NCBI RefSeq assembly: GCF_938017775.1
Contig: NZ_CALIIU010000037.1
Span: forward strand, 1 to 12,206
Direction: 5' to 3'
Length of the DNA: 12,206 nt
DNA from: an uncultured Campylobacter sp.
GTDB lineage: Bacteria; Campylobacterota; Campylobacteria; Campylobacterales; Campylobacteraceae
Shown: positions 1 to 6,523 of the stretch, in pieces
Position numbering within the stretch: position 1 is the first letter of the stretch
Layout of the letters: the number at the start of each line of letters is the position of its first letter
Notes under the pieces: model-generated
The model's database searches: none
The model's input: only the letters and a program-made list of their open reading frames with translations
Told to the model about the DNA's origin: nothing
Made by a program: the position numbers and the translations under genes

Positions 1-525
1 GGAATAGCGACAGCATTATTAGAAAAATTAATAAGTTGGTCTAAGGAAAAAGGGAGAATGGATATAGGTCACGGCAAAACCGATACGCCGATGAATGCGA
101 TCCAGCCGCGAACGGCGGTTTATAGCGTAGGCTATCAAAGCCCGGGCGATAAATACGGCGCGGATCTGTTCGTAACCGCGGTAGCTGCGAAAAAGGCGAG
201 AGATACCTACAATATGTATTGGTACGAGCAGTATCTAGGCGGCAAAATCGTAAACGGCAAACCTGTAAGCAATAGCGAAGTGGAATGGAGAAGCGGCGGA
301 TATACCACGATAGACTTCGTAACATACGTAAAGCCGATAAAATATCTGACGCTTCGTGCAGGCGTATATAATATAACTGATCGTAAATATATCACTTGGG
401 AAAGCGCCAGGTCAATAAGGCCTTTTGGAACTAGCAATCTGATAGATCAAGAAACAGGGCTTGGTATCAACCGCTTTTACTCGCCGGGTAGGAACTATAA
501 ACTCACATGGGAGATGCAGTTTTAA
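1..525 (+). CDS. TonB-dependent outer-membrane receptor, C-terminal part (haem/haemoglobin/transferrin type)
   Basis: The frame is open from base 1 to the TAA at 523-525, so this is the 3' end of a larger gene. An ATG at 58 is not the start, because receptor-like sequence (SWSKEKGR) precedes it in frame. The visible 174 residues are alternating beta-strand sequence of a TonB-dependent barrel: YSVGYQSP, a tyrosine-rich loop (TYNMYWYEQYL), then LTLRAGVYNITDRKYITW and NRFYSPGRNYKLTWEMQF. The 'NxT(D/N)RKYITWES.R' and 'GINRFYxPGRN' strings and the terminal aromatic Phe (BAM signal) are typical of the haemoglobin/transferrin/lactoferrin receptor family. These import iron or haem across the outer membrane with TonB-ExbBD energy. 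The plug domain and TonB box lie outside the window, so the ligand cannot be assigned. The gene converges on the LRR gene. Confidence 0.88.
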   Translation, partial: GIATALLEKLISWSKEKGRMDIGHGKTDTPMNAIQPRTAVYSVGYQSPGDKYGADLFVTAVAAKKARDTYNMYWYEQYLGGKIVNGKPVSNSEVEWRSGGYTTIDFVTYVKPIKYLTLRAGVYNITDRKYITWESARSIRPFGTSNLIDQETGLGINRFYSPGRNYKLTWEMQF

Positions 526-1282
526 AATTTAATCAGGTGTTTGACGTCTTATTAAAACAAAAGCCTTTGGAATCAAAATTTATAGATTTATTACTAAATT
601 TAAAAAGATGGCGATAGTAAATCATTTGGCATCATTTAGATTTCCGAATTTTATGTAGCGTGTAAATTTAAAATTTTACGTAGCGCGGTAGCCCAAAGGC
701 TTTTTTCTGTGATGACATCAGCTTTATAATTTTGCAATGACGCCCGCGATCTTTCCGTCGCTTCGAGATCGAATTTTTTGCCCGTGTAAATTTACCGAGC
801 CGGAAAACATAGCATCCGTATGTGCTAAAAATTTCGCAAGCGCACAGCCCCACACTACACAAATCGCAGGGGAATTTTAATGCCGTAATCCGCAAGCGTA
901 TCATCTCGCTTCCAAGCGAAGACAGCCTTTTTCGGCAATGTGCGTAATCTATTTCTCTTCGCTCTATCTCGCCTGCTTGTAACGACAAGTCTTATAAACG
1001 CAGTGGTCTTTTAAAAATTTTAACTTCAAATTTTGCTCCGAAGCTCGCTAAATTTAAGGAAGAGCCCACACAGATAAATTGTTCTATTTTCGCGCGGCGC
1101 ACGAGGTTTTTAAATTTGCGGCGCCCGCAGGAGGCTTTAAAGCTCGCTAAGTCTCGCCGTCGTTAGCGCGCAGGGCTGATCCGGCTAGCGATCTTTTGCG
1201 CGATTTATCTCCTTGTATTATTTGCTTAAAATCCCGCCGCGGTATATGTCGGCGCCGGACAAATCATAGCTTCGTTTTAAAT
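526..1282. other. Long intergenic stretch without a convincing gene
   Basis: This is the 757-base space between the convergent receptor and LRR genes. The longest open frame (668-988, minus) gives a Cys/Arg-rich sequence with no recognisable motif and no good ribosome-binding site, so I treat it as non-coding. The stretch contains a 12-bp inverted repeat (559-570 / 693-704), AT-palindromes (around 664-679), and a GTCATTGC-containing segment on the minus strand (about 665-775) that resembles dispersed intergenic repeats. Short strings recur, for example AAGCTCGCTAA near 1034 and 1141. No tRNA-like cloverleaf was seen. Confidence 0.6.
559..704. repeat. 12-bp perfect inverted repeat bounding about 146 bp
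   Basis: AAAAGCCTTTGG at 559-570 is the exact reverse complement of CCAAAGGCTTTT at 693-704. The interval is AT-rich and non-coding and contains a second near-palindrome, GTAAATTTAAAATTTTAC (662-679). No target-site duplication is visible outside the arms. It could be a small non-autonomous element, a decayed repeat, or a long-range terminator structure shared by the two convergent genes. Confidence 0.5.
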
Positions 1283-2779
1283 TTAATCCTCATATCCTCT
1301 AATGCTAATATGCCTTCCCTCTATCTTAGGAACTACGGGCTTCTTTTTAAGCTTAACGCCATACAAATTAATGCCGTAAAGTTTACTAAGGCGGATAAAA
1401 TCGACGTTAAGCTCCTCTAAATCGGTATCACGAAGATCAATGTATTTAAGACTCGTCATATCGTTTATACTCTGCGGTAGTTTTTTGATCGAGGTCTCGG
1501 ATAGGTCTAGAACTTCTAAATTTTTTAAGTTTCCTGCGCTTTCCGGGATCTGCGTAATATTTTTGCCGTGGATGTAAAGCTCCTTTAAATTATGTAGGTT
1601 TCCGATGCTCTCAGGGATTTTCGTAATGGCTTGGCTGTTAATTTTCAGCTCTTCCAAAGCATCAAGCATGCCGATGCTCTCAGGCAGACTCTCTTGCTTA
1701 TATCCGCTAATATCGAGCTTTTTTAAGCTTTTTAATGTGCCGATACTTTCAGGGATTTCTTGTATATTTTCAGACCAAATATCAAGCTCCTGCAAATTAT
1801 GCAAATCCCCTAACTCAGACGGGATCGTCTGGACATCCGAATCTATATGAAGCCTTTTGAGCGACGGGATTTTCACGGCGAGCCGCAATCTATCATCATC
1901 CATATGGCCCCACTCCTCAAGATTGGGTAAATTTACGATGTTTTCAGGAGGAGAGGTAAAATCTTCGCTTAGTTCCTTTAGACTCGGCATTCGCGAAACC
2001 TCATCGGGTAGCGCCTCTATATGCGTGTTCGTAAGATATAAAATTTCCAGACTTTTCAGCTCTGCTAGATACGTAGGCAAAGTATGTAAAAAATTACAAC
2101 TATAACAGCGGAGCTCTCGTAGCTTGCTCATTCCCGTAATCTGCGGCGGCAATTGCGAAATGTGCGTTTGGTCCAGTTCGAGATATTCTAAATTCTTTAA
2201 ATTCGCTACATTTGCGCTCAACTCTTTTACGGGGCAACGATCCAAAATCAGCGTCTTAAGATTCGGAATTTTAGAGATATTTTCACTAATCTCTGTAAAT
2301 TTAGTAGCACGCAAGCCTAAATACTCGAGCTTTTTTAAATTTTGCACGCAAGAGGGTAGATCTGAAACTCTTGTGCCTTGCAAATCAAGCTTTTTTAAAT
2401 TTGAAAGCAAACAGATTTCGGGCGGAACCTGCGCAACCTCATCCACTCTAATCGGCGAAACGGTCATAAAATTCGCGTTTCTGCCGAAGTCTAGCTCATC
2501 AATGTCCGCAAGCTTTTCATACAAATCCCACGTCGTAGCGATATCGCTAAAGAAGCTTATACCATAGTAATTCTCTCGCCCTTTATCGCTAAAGCGCAGA
2601 AAATCCACCAAGTTTTGCATCTGCGTATTTTGATCCTCACTCAGCTTGGGGCTAGACTTCAGGCAGATGCCCTGCGCATCGTTTGACATACTAATTTTAA
2701 TGCCTTTAAAACCGGAGATCGATTGTATGCAGAGCGAAAAAGCTACTGCCACAAATAGCGCGATATAAATCTTTTTCAT
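1283..2779 (-). CDS. Exported leucine-rich-repeat protein
   Basis: The product is 498 aa. Residues 1-20 (two Lys, then a hydrophobic run IALFVAVAFSLC) form a Sec signal peptide or N-terminal anchor. The residue before Cys17 is Leu, so it is not a standard lipobox. After a lead-in of about 90 residues, roughly 16 repeats of the LPxxIxxLxxLxxLxLxxxxI type run from about 118 to 480 with a 23-residue period. Units at 320-457 (for example PESIGNLHNLKELYI) are the most regular; those at about 258-319 are degenerate. The DNA shows the matching 69-bp period (near 1601, 1670, 1739). There is no LPXTG, no NEL ubiquitin-ligase domain and no transmembrane segment after the signal. LRR arrays of this kind bind proteins, so an envelope or secreted interaction role is plausible, but the partner is unknown. 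AAGGCGA lies just upstream of the ATG. It stands alone, convergent with the receptor gene. Confidence 0.85.
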   Translation of the reverse strand: MKKIYIALFVAVAFSLCIQSISGFKGIKISMSNDAQGICLKSSPKLSEDQNTQMQNLVDFLRFSDKGRENYYGISFFSDIATTWDLYEKLADIDELDFGRNANFMTVSPIRVDEVAQVPPEICLLSNLKKLDLQGTRVSDLPSCVQNLKKLEYLGLRATKFTEISENISKIPNLKTLILDRCPVKELSANVANLKNLEYLELDQTHISQLPPQITGMSKLRELRCYSCNFLHTLPTYLAELKSLEILYLTNTHIEALPDEVSRMPSLKELSEDFTSPPENIVNLPNLEEWGHMDDDRLRLAVKIPSLKRLHIDSDVQTIPSELGDLHNLQELDIWSENIQEIPESIGTLKSLKKLDISGYKQESLPESIGMLDALEELKINSQAITKIPESIGNLHNLKELYIHGKNITQIPESAGNLKNLEVLDLSETSIKKLPQSINDMTSLKYIDLRDTDLEELNVDFIRLSKLYGINLYGVKLKKKPVVPKIEGRHISIRGYED

Positions 2780-2922
2780 TTGAGTCGCCTTTTTAAAATT
2801 TAAAATTTTAGTATCTAGCTACGAGATATTTATAAAATTTAAGCGACCGCTTTTTGCAAGCTTGATTTAAAAATCCTCACATCGCTCTGCGCTTCGTAAA
2901 TCCCATCAAATTTTAAAATTTC

Positions 2923-2960
2923 GGAATTTCGCCAGTGTCTTAAAGGCGAGGCGAAATTCC
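2923..2960 (-). terminator. Hairpin terminator after the ygiW-like/ppa pair
   Basis: GGAATTTCGCC (2923-2933) pairs perfectly with GGCGAAATTCC (2950-2960), leaving a 16-base loop, 23 bases beyond the ppa stop. On the minus strand the stem is followed by GAAATTTTAAAATTT, an interrupted U-rich tract. Position and shape fit an intrinsic terminator separating ppa from the LRR gene, although the T-tract is not continuous. Confidence 0.65.
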
Positions 2961-2983
2961 AAATCGAATGATGCTTGTAAATT

Positions 2984-3502
2984 TTATTTATACGCCTTGA
3001 TCGCTTTGTCTAGAATTTTCTCCGCCTCGGCGGCGCTTGCGAAGTCCTTCACTTTGACCCATTTATTCGGTTCTAAAAGCTTGTAGGTTTCGAAGAAATT
3101 TTTGATCTTATCCAGCGTAGCTTTAGGCAGATCGGAGACCCCTTTAATGCCCTCATATCGCGGATCGATCTTGCTAACCGGTACGGCAAGCAGCTTCTCG
3201 TCCATGCCGCTTTCGTCCTCCATCATCAAAACGCCGATTAAGCGGCACGGGATCACGCTGCCGGCGGCAAGCGGGTATTCGTTTAGCACCAAAACATCCG
3301 CGGGATCGCCGTCGTCTGACAAGGTATTGGGCACGAAGCCGTAGTTTGCGGGGTAAAACATCGCGCCGTATAGTACGCGATCTACGCAGAGCGCGCCGCT
3401 TGCTTTGTCGATCTCGTATTTGATATTCGAGCCGTAAGGGATCTCGATTACCGCGTTGATTTTATCGGGGTTTGAGCCCACTTTTATCTTTGAAAGATCC
3501 AT
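2984..3502 (-). CDS. ppa: Inorganic pyrophosphatase (family I)
   Basis: This soluble Mg-dependent enzyme hydrolyses PPi to two phosphates, pulling biosynthetic reactions such as aminoacyl-tRNA and nucleic acid synthesis forward. At 172 aa it has the usual length for bacterial family I enzymes. Active-site residues line up with E. coli PPase with an offset of one: E20, K28, E30, R42, Y50, Y54, the metal-binding D64-G-D66-P-A-D69 motif, D96, D101, K103, and Y140-K141. The ATG is preceded by AAGGAAAA (3504-3511) in the 9-base gap after the ygiW-like gene, so the two are probably co-transcribed. A hairpin follows the stop. In C. jejuni, as I recall, ppa sits directly beside adk; here a small gene intervenes. 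Confidence 0.97.
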   Translation of the reverse strand: MDLSKIKVGSNPDKINAVIEIPYGSNIKYEIDKASGALCVDRVLYGAMFYPANYGFVPNTLSDDGDPADVLVLNEYPLAAGSVIPCRLIGVLMMEDESGMDEKLLAVPVSKIDPRYEGIKGVSDLPKATLDKIKNFFETYKLLEPNKWVKVKDFASAAEAEKILDKAIKAYK

Positions 3503-3511
3503 AGTTTTCCT

Positions 3512-3868
3512 TTATTTAGAATTTAAAATTTTGATATTTTTCACGTCTATCGTCGTTTTAGTAAAATCTTTGTCGATCTCGCCGCTAATTCGCACGAGCG
3601 TATTTTCATCCACGCTTACGCCGCGCCAAACGTCATCATCGATCTCAACCTCGATGCTATCGCCGTTTTGATCCACAAATCTATAATGCTCGTGTTTGAG
3701 TTGAGATTTTATCTTGCCGTCGATTACGACAGAAGAATCATCTCTTAATTTAAGCGCTTCTTTGACGCTTGACGGTTGAGTTTGCGCCGCGGAGCCGCTT
3801 GGCACAAACCCGCCCGCGCCGAATGCAGCCGCACATAAAGCCATGCTAAGTAAAAATTTTCTAACCAT
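3512..3868 (-). CDS. YgiW/YdeI-family periplasmic OB-fold (BOF) protein
   Basis: The product is 118 aa with a Sec signal peptide (MVRKFLLSMALCAAAFGAGG) and probable cleavage after SAA near residue 28. The remainder matches the bacterial OB-fold (BOF/DUF388) family: 'VKEALKLRDDSSVVIDGKI', 'HYRFVDQNG', the hallmark 'VEIDDDVWRG' (74-83), 'RISGEIDKD', and 'TTIDVKNIKIL' at the C terminus. Characterised members (YgiW, VisP) are periplasmic proteins linked to stress tolerance and cell-envelope signalling; the ligand is not settled and cannot be read from sequence. AAGGATAG precedes the ATG. Its stop is 9 bases from ppa, suggesting one transcript, although the two products act in different compartments. 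Confidence 0.88.
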   Translation of the reverse strand: MVRKFLLSMALCAAAFGAGGFVPSGSAAQTQPSSVKEALKLRDDSSVVIDGKIKSQLKHEHYRFVDQNGDSIEVEIDDDVWRGVSVDENTLVRISGEIDKDFTKTTIDVKNIKILNSK

Positions 3869-3929
3869 ATCTATCCTTAAATTTTAAAAATTTTAATCTC
3901 TGTATCCGCAAACAGATCTGAAATTTCAT

Positions 3930-3993
3930 TAAATTTAAAAGCCGCTCATATTTAACGCTCGCATTAAATTTGCGGCGCGAGCTTTTAAATTTA
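3930..3993. repeat. 13-bp inverted repeat with a nested GC stem, between adk and the ygiW-like gene
   Basis: TAAATTTAAAAGC (3930-3942) is the exact reverse complement of GCTTTTAAATTTA (3981-3993). Inside it, GCTCGC (3957-3962) pairs with GCGAGC (3977-3982). The two stems share bases 3981-3982 and are therefore alternatives. A perfect 12-bp palindrome, CTTAAATTTAAG, lies nearby at 4066-4077. On the minus strand the outer stem ends in CTTTTAAATTTAAT, so it may help end the aspS-adk transcript. It may equally be a repeat or a protein-binding site. Confidence 0.45.
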
Positions 3994-4093
3994 CGCTTAA
4001 AATTTGGCTATCTAGCGCGACGGTAAGCTATAAATTTAAAGGCGCACTCGTACTAAAAAGCGCGTCTTAAATTTAAGCCGCCATCCAAGCGCG

Positions 4094-4675
4094 CTAGCCC
4101 AGTTTTTCGATCTGCGCGGCGATTATCGCATTGATATCGGCTACGATCTCCTCGACCGTGCGCTCGCCGTTTACGCTGTAAAATACGCCCGCGTCGCCGT
4201 AAAATTTACGGATATCCTCGATCGGCTCTGAAAATACCGCCATGCGGTTTTTAAAGACCTCCTCGTTATCGTCCGCTCCGCGAGCGCGTCCTAAAACACG
4301 CTCCTTGGCGACCTCTTCGCTAACGCATACCTCGATTACTGCGCTAAGATTTACATCATCGTCGCCTCGCAGCACCTCGTCTAGCTTATTCATCTGCTCG
4401 ACGCTCCTTGGATAGCCGTCGATGATGATGAAGTCTTTAGGCGAGCTTTTAATCGCGCTAACGATAGCATTTACGACGATATCAAGCGGCACGAGATTGC
4501 CTTTAGAGATGAAGCCGTCTATCTGTTTGCCCAGAGCGCTGCCGCTTGCTACCTCGGCACGCAGCAGATCGCCCGTGGAGTAGTGCTCGATGCTTTGATT
4601 CATCTGAGCGATCATGCTCGCATCGGTCGTTTTGCCGCTGCCAGGAGCGCCAATGATTAGAAAAAGGCTTTTCAT
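4094..4675 (-). CDS. adk: Adenylate kinase, short (LID-less) type
   Basis: The enzyme catalyses ATP + AMP to 2 ADP in the cytosol. The product is 193 aa. The P-loop GAPGSGKTT occupies residues 9-17, the AMP-binding STGDLLR 33-39, and DGYPRS, also AMP-binding, 86-91. A short 'RVLGRARGADD' segment (126-136) replaces the long LID with its zinc-binding Cys residues found in about 215-aa enzymes, which agrees with the length. The ATG overlaps the aspS stop by four bases (ATGA), indicating translational coupling to aspS on the minus strand. AMP made by aminoacyl-tRNA synthetase is one of its substrates, so the pairing is metabolically sensible. A 225-base palindrome-rich gap follows. Confidence 0.96.
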   Translation of the reverse strand: MKSLFLIIGAPGSGKTTDASMIAQMNQSIEHYSTGDLLRAEVASGSALGKQIDGFISKGNLVPLDIVVNAIVSAIKSSPKDFIIIDGYPRSVEQMNKLDEVLRGDDDVNLSAVIEVCVSEEVAKERVLGRARGADDNEEVFKNRMAVFSEPIEDIRKFYGDAGVFYSVNGERTVEEIVADINAIIAAQIEKLG

Positions 4676-6426
4676 TTTTGCTCCTTCTTATGAAGCCTAA
4701 GACCTAGCTCGCGAAGCTGCTCGTCTGTAACGACGCTAGGGGCTTTGGTAAGCGGACACTGCGCGCGCTGCGTTTTAGGAAACGCGATAACCTCGCGAAT
4801 ACTGCTTGAGCCGGTAACGAGCATCATCAGCCTGTCAAAGCCGATCGCAATACCTCCGTGCGGAGGCGCGCCGAAGCTTAGCGCATCAAGCAGGAAGCCG
4901 AATTTCTCCCTCTGCTCCGCAGGCTCGATCTTAAGCAGCCTAAAGACCTTTTCTTGAATGTCCGCTTTGTGGATCCTGATACTGCCACCGCCAAGCTCGA
5001 TGCCGTTTAACACGACGTCGTAGGCAATCGAGGTAATGTCCTCCAAATCAGGCTCATCGGGATTGTTCGGCATAGTGAAAGGATGGTGCATCGCGGAGTA
5101 GCTGCCGTCGTCGTTTTGCTCAAACATAGGAAAATTTACGACCCACAAAAACTCAAGCCTGTTCGGATCGATCAGACCAAGCTCGTTTGCGAGGAAAATT
5201 CTAAATCTGCCCATATAATCAAGCACGATTTTCTTTTTGCCCGCGCCGAAAAATACGACGTCGCCGACTTTAAGCTCGCAGCGCTTGATAAGCTCATCGA
5301 GCTCGCTTTTTTCAAAGAATTTTACTAGCGGCCCCTTTAGTCCGTCCTCTTTTACTTGGATAAACGCAAGGCCTTGCGCGCCGAATTTTTTAACGTATTC
5401 CTCAAAGCCTTGCATCTGCCGCTTGCTAAATTTCAGATCGCCGCTCTCGACTTTGAGCGCTTTTACGCGGTTAGCCTTGCGGTCTTTGGCTAAATTTGAA
5501 AAAATTTCGTTGCTAGATTTTTCAAAAATATCGGCTACGTCGATGAAAGGCATATCGTAGCGCAGATCGGGTTTGTCGCTGCCGTAAAGCTCCATCGCGT
5601 CTTTATACTCCATGTGTCTAAAAGGGGTGACGATCTCGCGACCGCAGGATTTGAAAATATCCTTTAAAACCTCCTCGGCTACGCGCATTATGTCGTATTG
5701 AGTGTTGAAGCTCATCTCGATATCGATCTGCGTAAATTCCGGCTGGCGGTCGGCGCGCAGGTCCTCATCGCGGAAGCAACGCGCGATCTGGAAGTATTTA
5801 TCAAAGCCCGAGCACATCAAAAGCTGCTTGAAAAGTTGCGGACTTTGCGGAAGCGCGTAGAAGCTGCCCGGATAGACGCGGCTAGGCACCAGATAATCCC
5901 TAGCGCCCTCGGGCGTCGCGCGCGTTAAGATCGGCGTTTCGACCTCGACAAAGCCGAGCCTATCAAGAGCATTTCGCGCAGCGATCGCAGCCTTGGAGCG
6001 CATCTTAAATTTATCGAAGCTTCCCTCGGCGCGCAGATCCAAAAAGCGATATTTTAGCTTCGTTTCTTCGTTGACGCTTTTATCGCCGATTACGAAAGGA
6101 AGCGGTTTGCTCGGATTTTCTATCTCTAAGCTTTCTACCACGACTTCGATGTCGCCCGTTTTTAAATTTGGATTTTCCAGCCCTTCGCCGCGAGCGCGGA
6201 TCTTGCCGACGGCTTTTAGGACAAATTCGTTTCGCACGGTATTTGCTACCTCGTATGCCGAGTGGCTATCTTTGGGATCACAGACTAGCTGTAACAGCCC
6301 GCTTCGGTCGCGCAAATCTATAAAAATCACGCCGCCGTGGTCGCGGTAAGAATTTACCCAGCCGCACACGGTTACACTTTTGCCGATATCGTTTTTACTC
6401 AAATCCGTACAGTAATGACTTCGCAA
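4672..6426 (-). CDS. aspS: Aspartyl-tRNA synthetase, probably non-discriminating (Asp/Asn)
   Basis: This class II synthetase charges tRNA-Asp. With the TTG at 6426 it is 584 aa and begins MRSHYCTDL, like other bacterial AspRS. AAGGAG (6437-6432) sits five bases before this TTG. The in-frame GTG at 6432 shares its first base with that SD, so it is unlikely to be the start. The N-terminal OB anticodon-binding domain covers about 1-105. Motif 1 (FVEVETPILTRATPEGARDY) begins at 159, QSPQLFKQ is at 194-201, motif 2 (FRDEDLRADRQPEFTQ) has Arg219, a bacterial GAD insertion lies at about 290-410, and motif 3 (GGIAIGFDRL) has Arg532. His30 and Gly82 occupy positions that in studied AspRS correlate with acceptance of tRNA-Asn as well. 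That implies Asn-tRNA is made by GatCAB amidation, known for epsilonproteobacteria; the specificity here is inferred. It overlaps adk by 4 bases. Confidence 0.96.
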   Translation of the reverse strand: MRSHYCTDLSKNDIGKSVTVCGWVNSYRDHGGVIFIDLRDRSGLLQLVCDPKDSHSAYEVANTVRNEFVLKAVGKIRARGEGLENPNLKTGDIEVVVESLEIENPSKPLPFVIGDKSVNEETKLKYRFLDLRAEGSFDKFKMRSKAAIAARNALDRLGFVEVETPILTRATPEGARDYLVPSRVYPGSFYALPQSPQLFKQLLMCSGFDKYFQIARCFRDEDLRADRQPEFTQIDIEMSFNTQYDIMRVAEEVLKDIFKSCGREIVTPFRHMEYKDAMELYGSDKPDLRYDMPFIDVADIFEKSSNEIFSNLAKDRKANRVKALKVESGDLKFSKRQMQGFEEYVKKFGAQGLAFIQVKEDGLKGPLVKFFEKSELDELIKRCELKVGDVVFFGAGKKKIVLDYMGRFRIFLANELGLIDPNRLEFLWVVNFPMFEQNDDGSYSAMHHPFTMPNNPDEPDLEDITSIAYDVVLNGIELGGGSIRIHKADIQEKVFRLLKIEPAEQREKFGFLLDALSFGAPPHGGIAIGFDRLMMLVTGSSSIREVIAFPKTQRAQCPLTKAPSVVTDEQLRELGLRLHKKEQK

Positions 6427-6459
6427 AATCACTCCTTTTTAATAAAATTTCAAGAGCCG

Positions 6460-6465
6460 ATTATA
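6460..6465 (-). promoter_or_regulatory. -10 box of the aspS-adk promoter
   Basis: The minus strand reads TATAAT here, an exact sigma-70 -10 hexamer, 34 bases before the proposed TTG start of aspS. Upstream sequence is AT-rich with no strong -35, as is usual in Campylobacter. It lies in the 97-base divergent gap shared with nadK. Confidence 0.55.
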
Positions 6466-6496
6466 GTTAAATTTTGCTTTTACAAAGCTAATTTTT

Positions 6497-6504
6497 TATA
6501 AAAT
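6497..6504 (+). promoter_or_regulatory. -10 region of the nadK promoter
   Basis: TATAAAAT after a T-run, 19 bases before the nadK ATG, fits an epsilonproteobacterial -10 element. A TTTACA lies at 6479-6484, closer than the ideal -35 spacing. The two divergent -10 elements are about 30 bases apart and share upstream sequence. Confidence 0.45.
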
Positions 6505-6523
6505 AGCGCCCGAAAGTAGAAAA

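Noticed and set aside
545..715. Target-site duplication around the 12-bp inverted repeat
   Set aside because: The bases outside the two arms (TATTAAAAC and TTCTGTGATG) do not match, so transposition is not shown.
668..988. 106-codon minus-strand open frame in the long gap
   Set aside because: Cys/Arg-rich composition, no motif, no clear SD, and its end overlaps the inverted-repeat arm; more likely chance or repeat-derived.
1605..2567. Three long plus-strand open frames across the LRR gene
   Set aside because: They are antisense shadows of the repetitive, Leu-rich LRR coding sequence and have low-complexity Ser/Phe-rich products.
2722..2740. Lipobox in the LRR protein signal peptide (FSLC)
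   Set aside because: The residue before Cys is Leu, not Gly/Ala/Ser, so lipid attachment is not supported.
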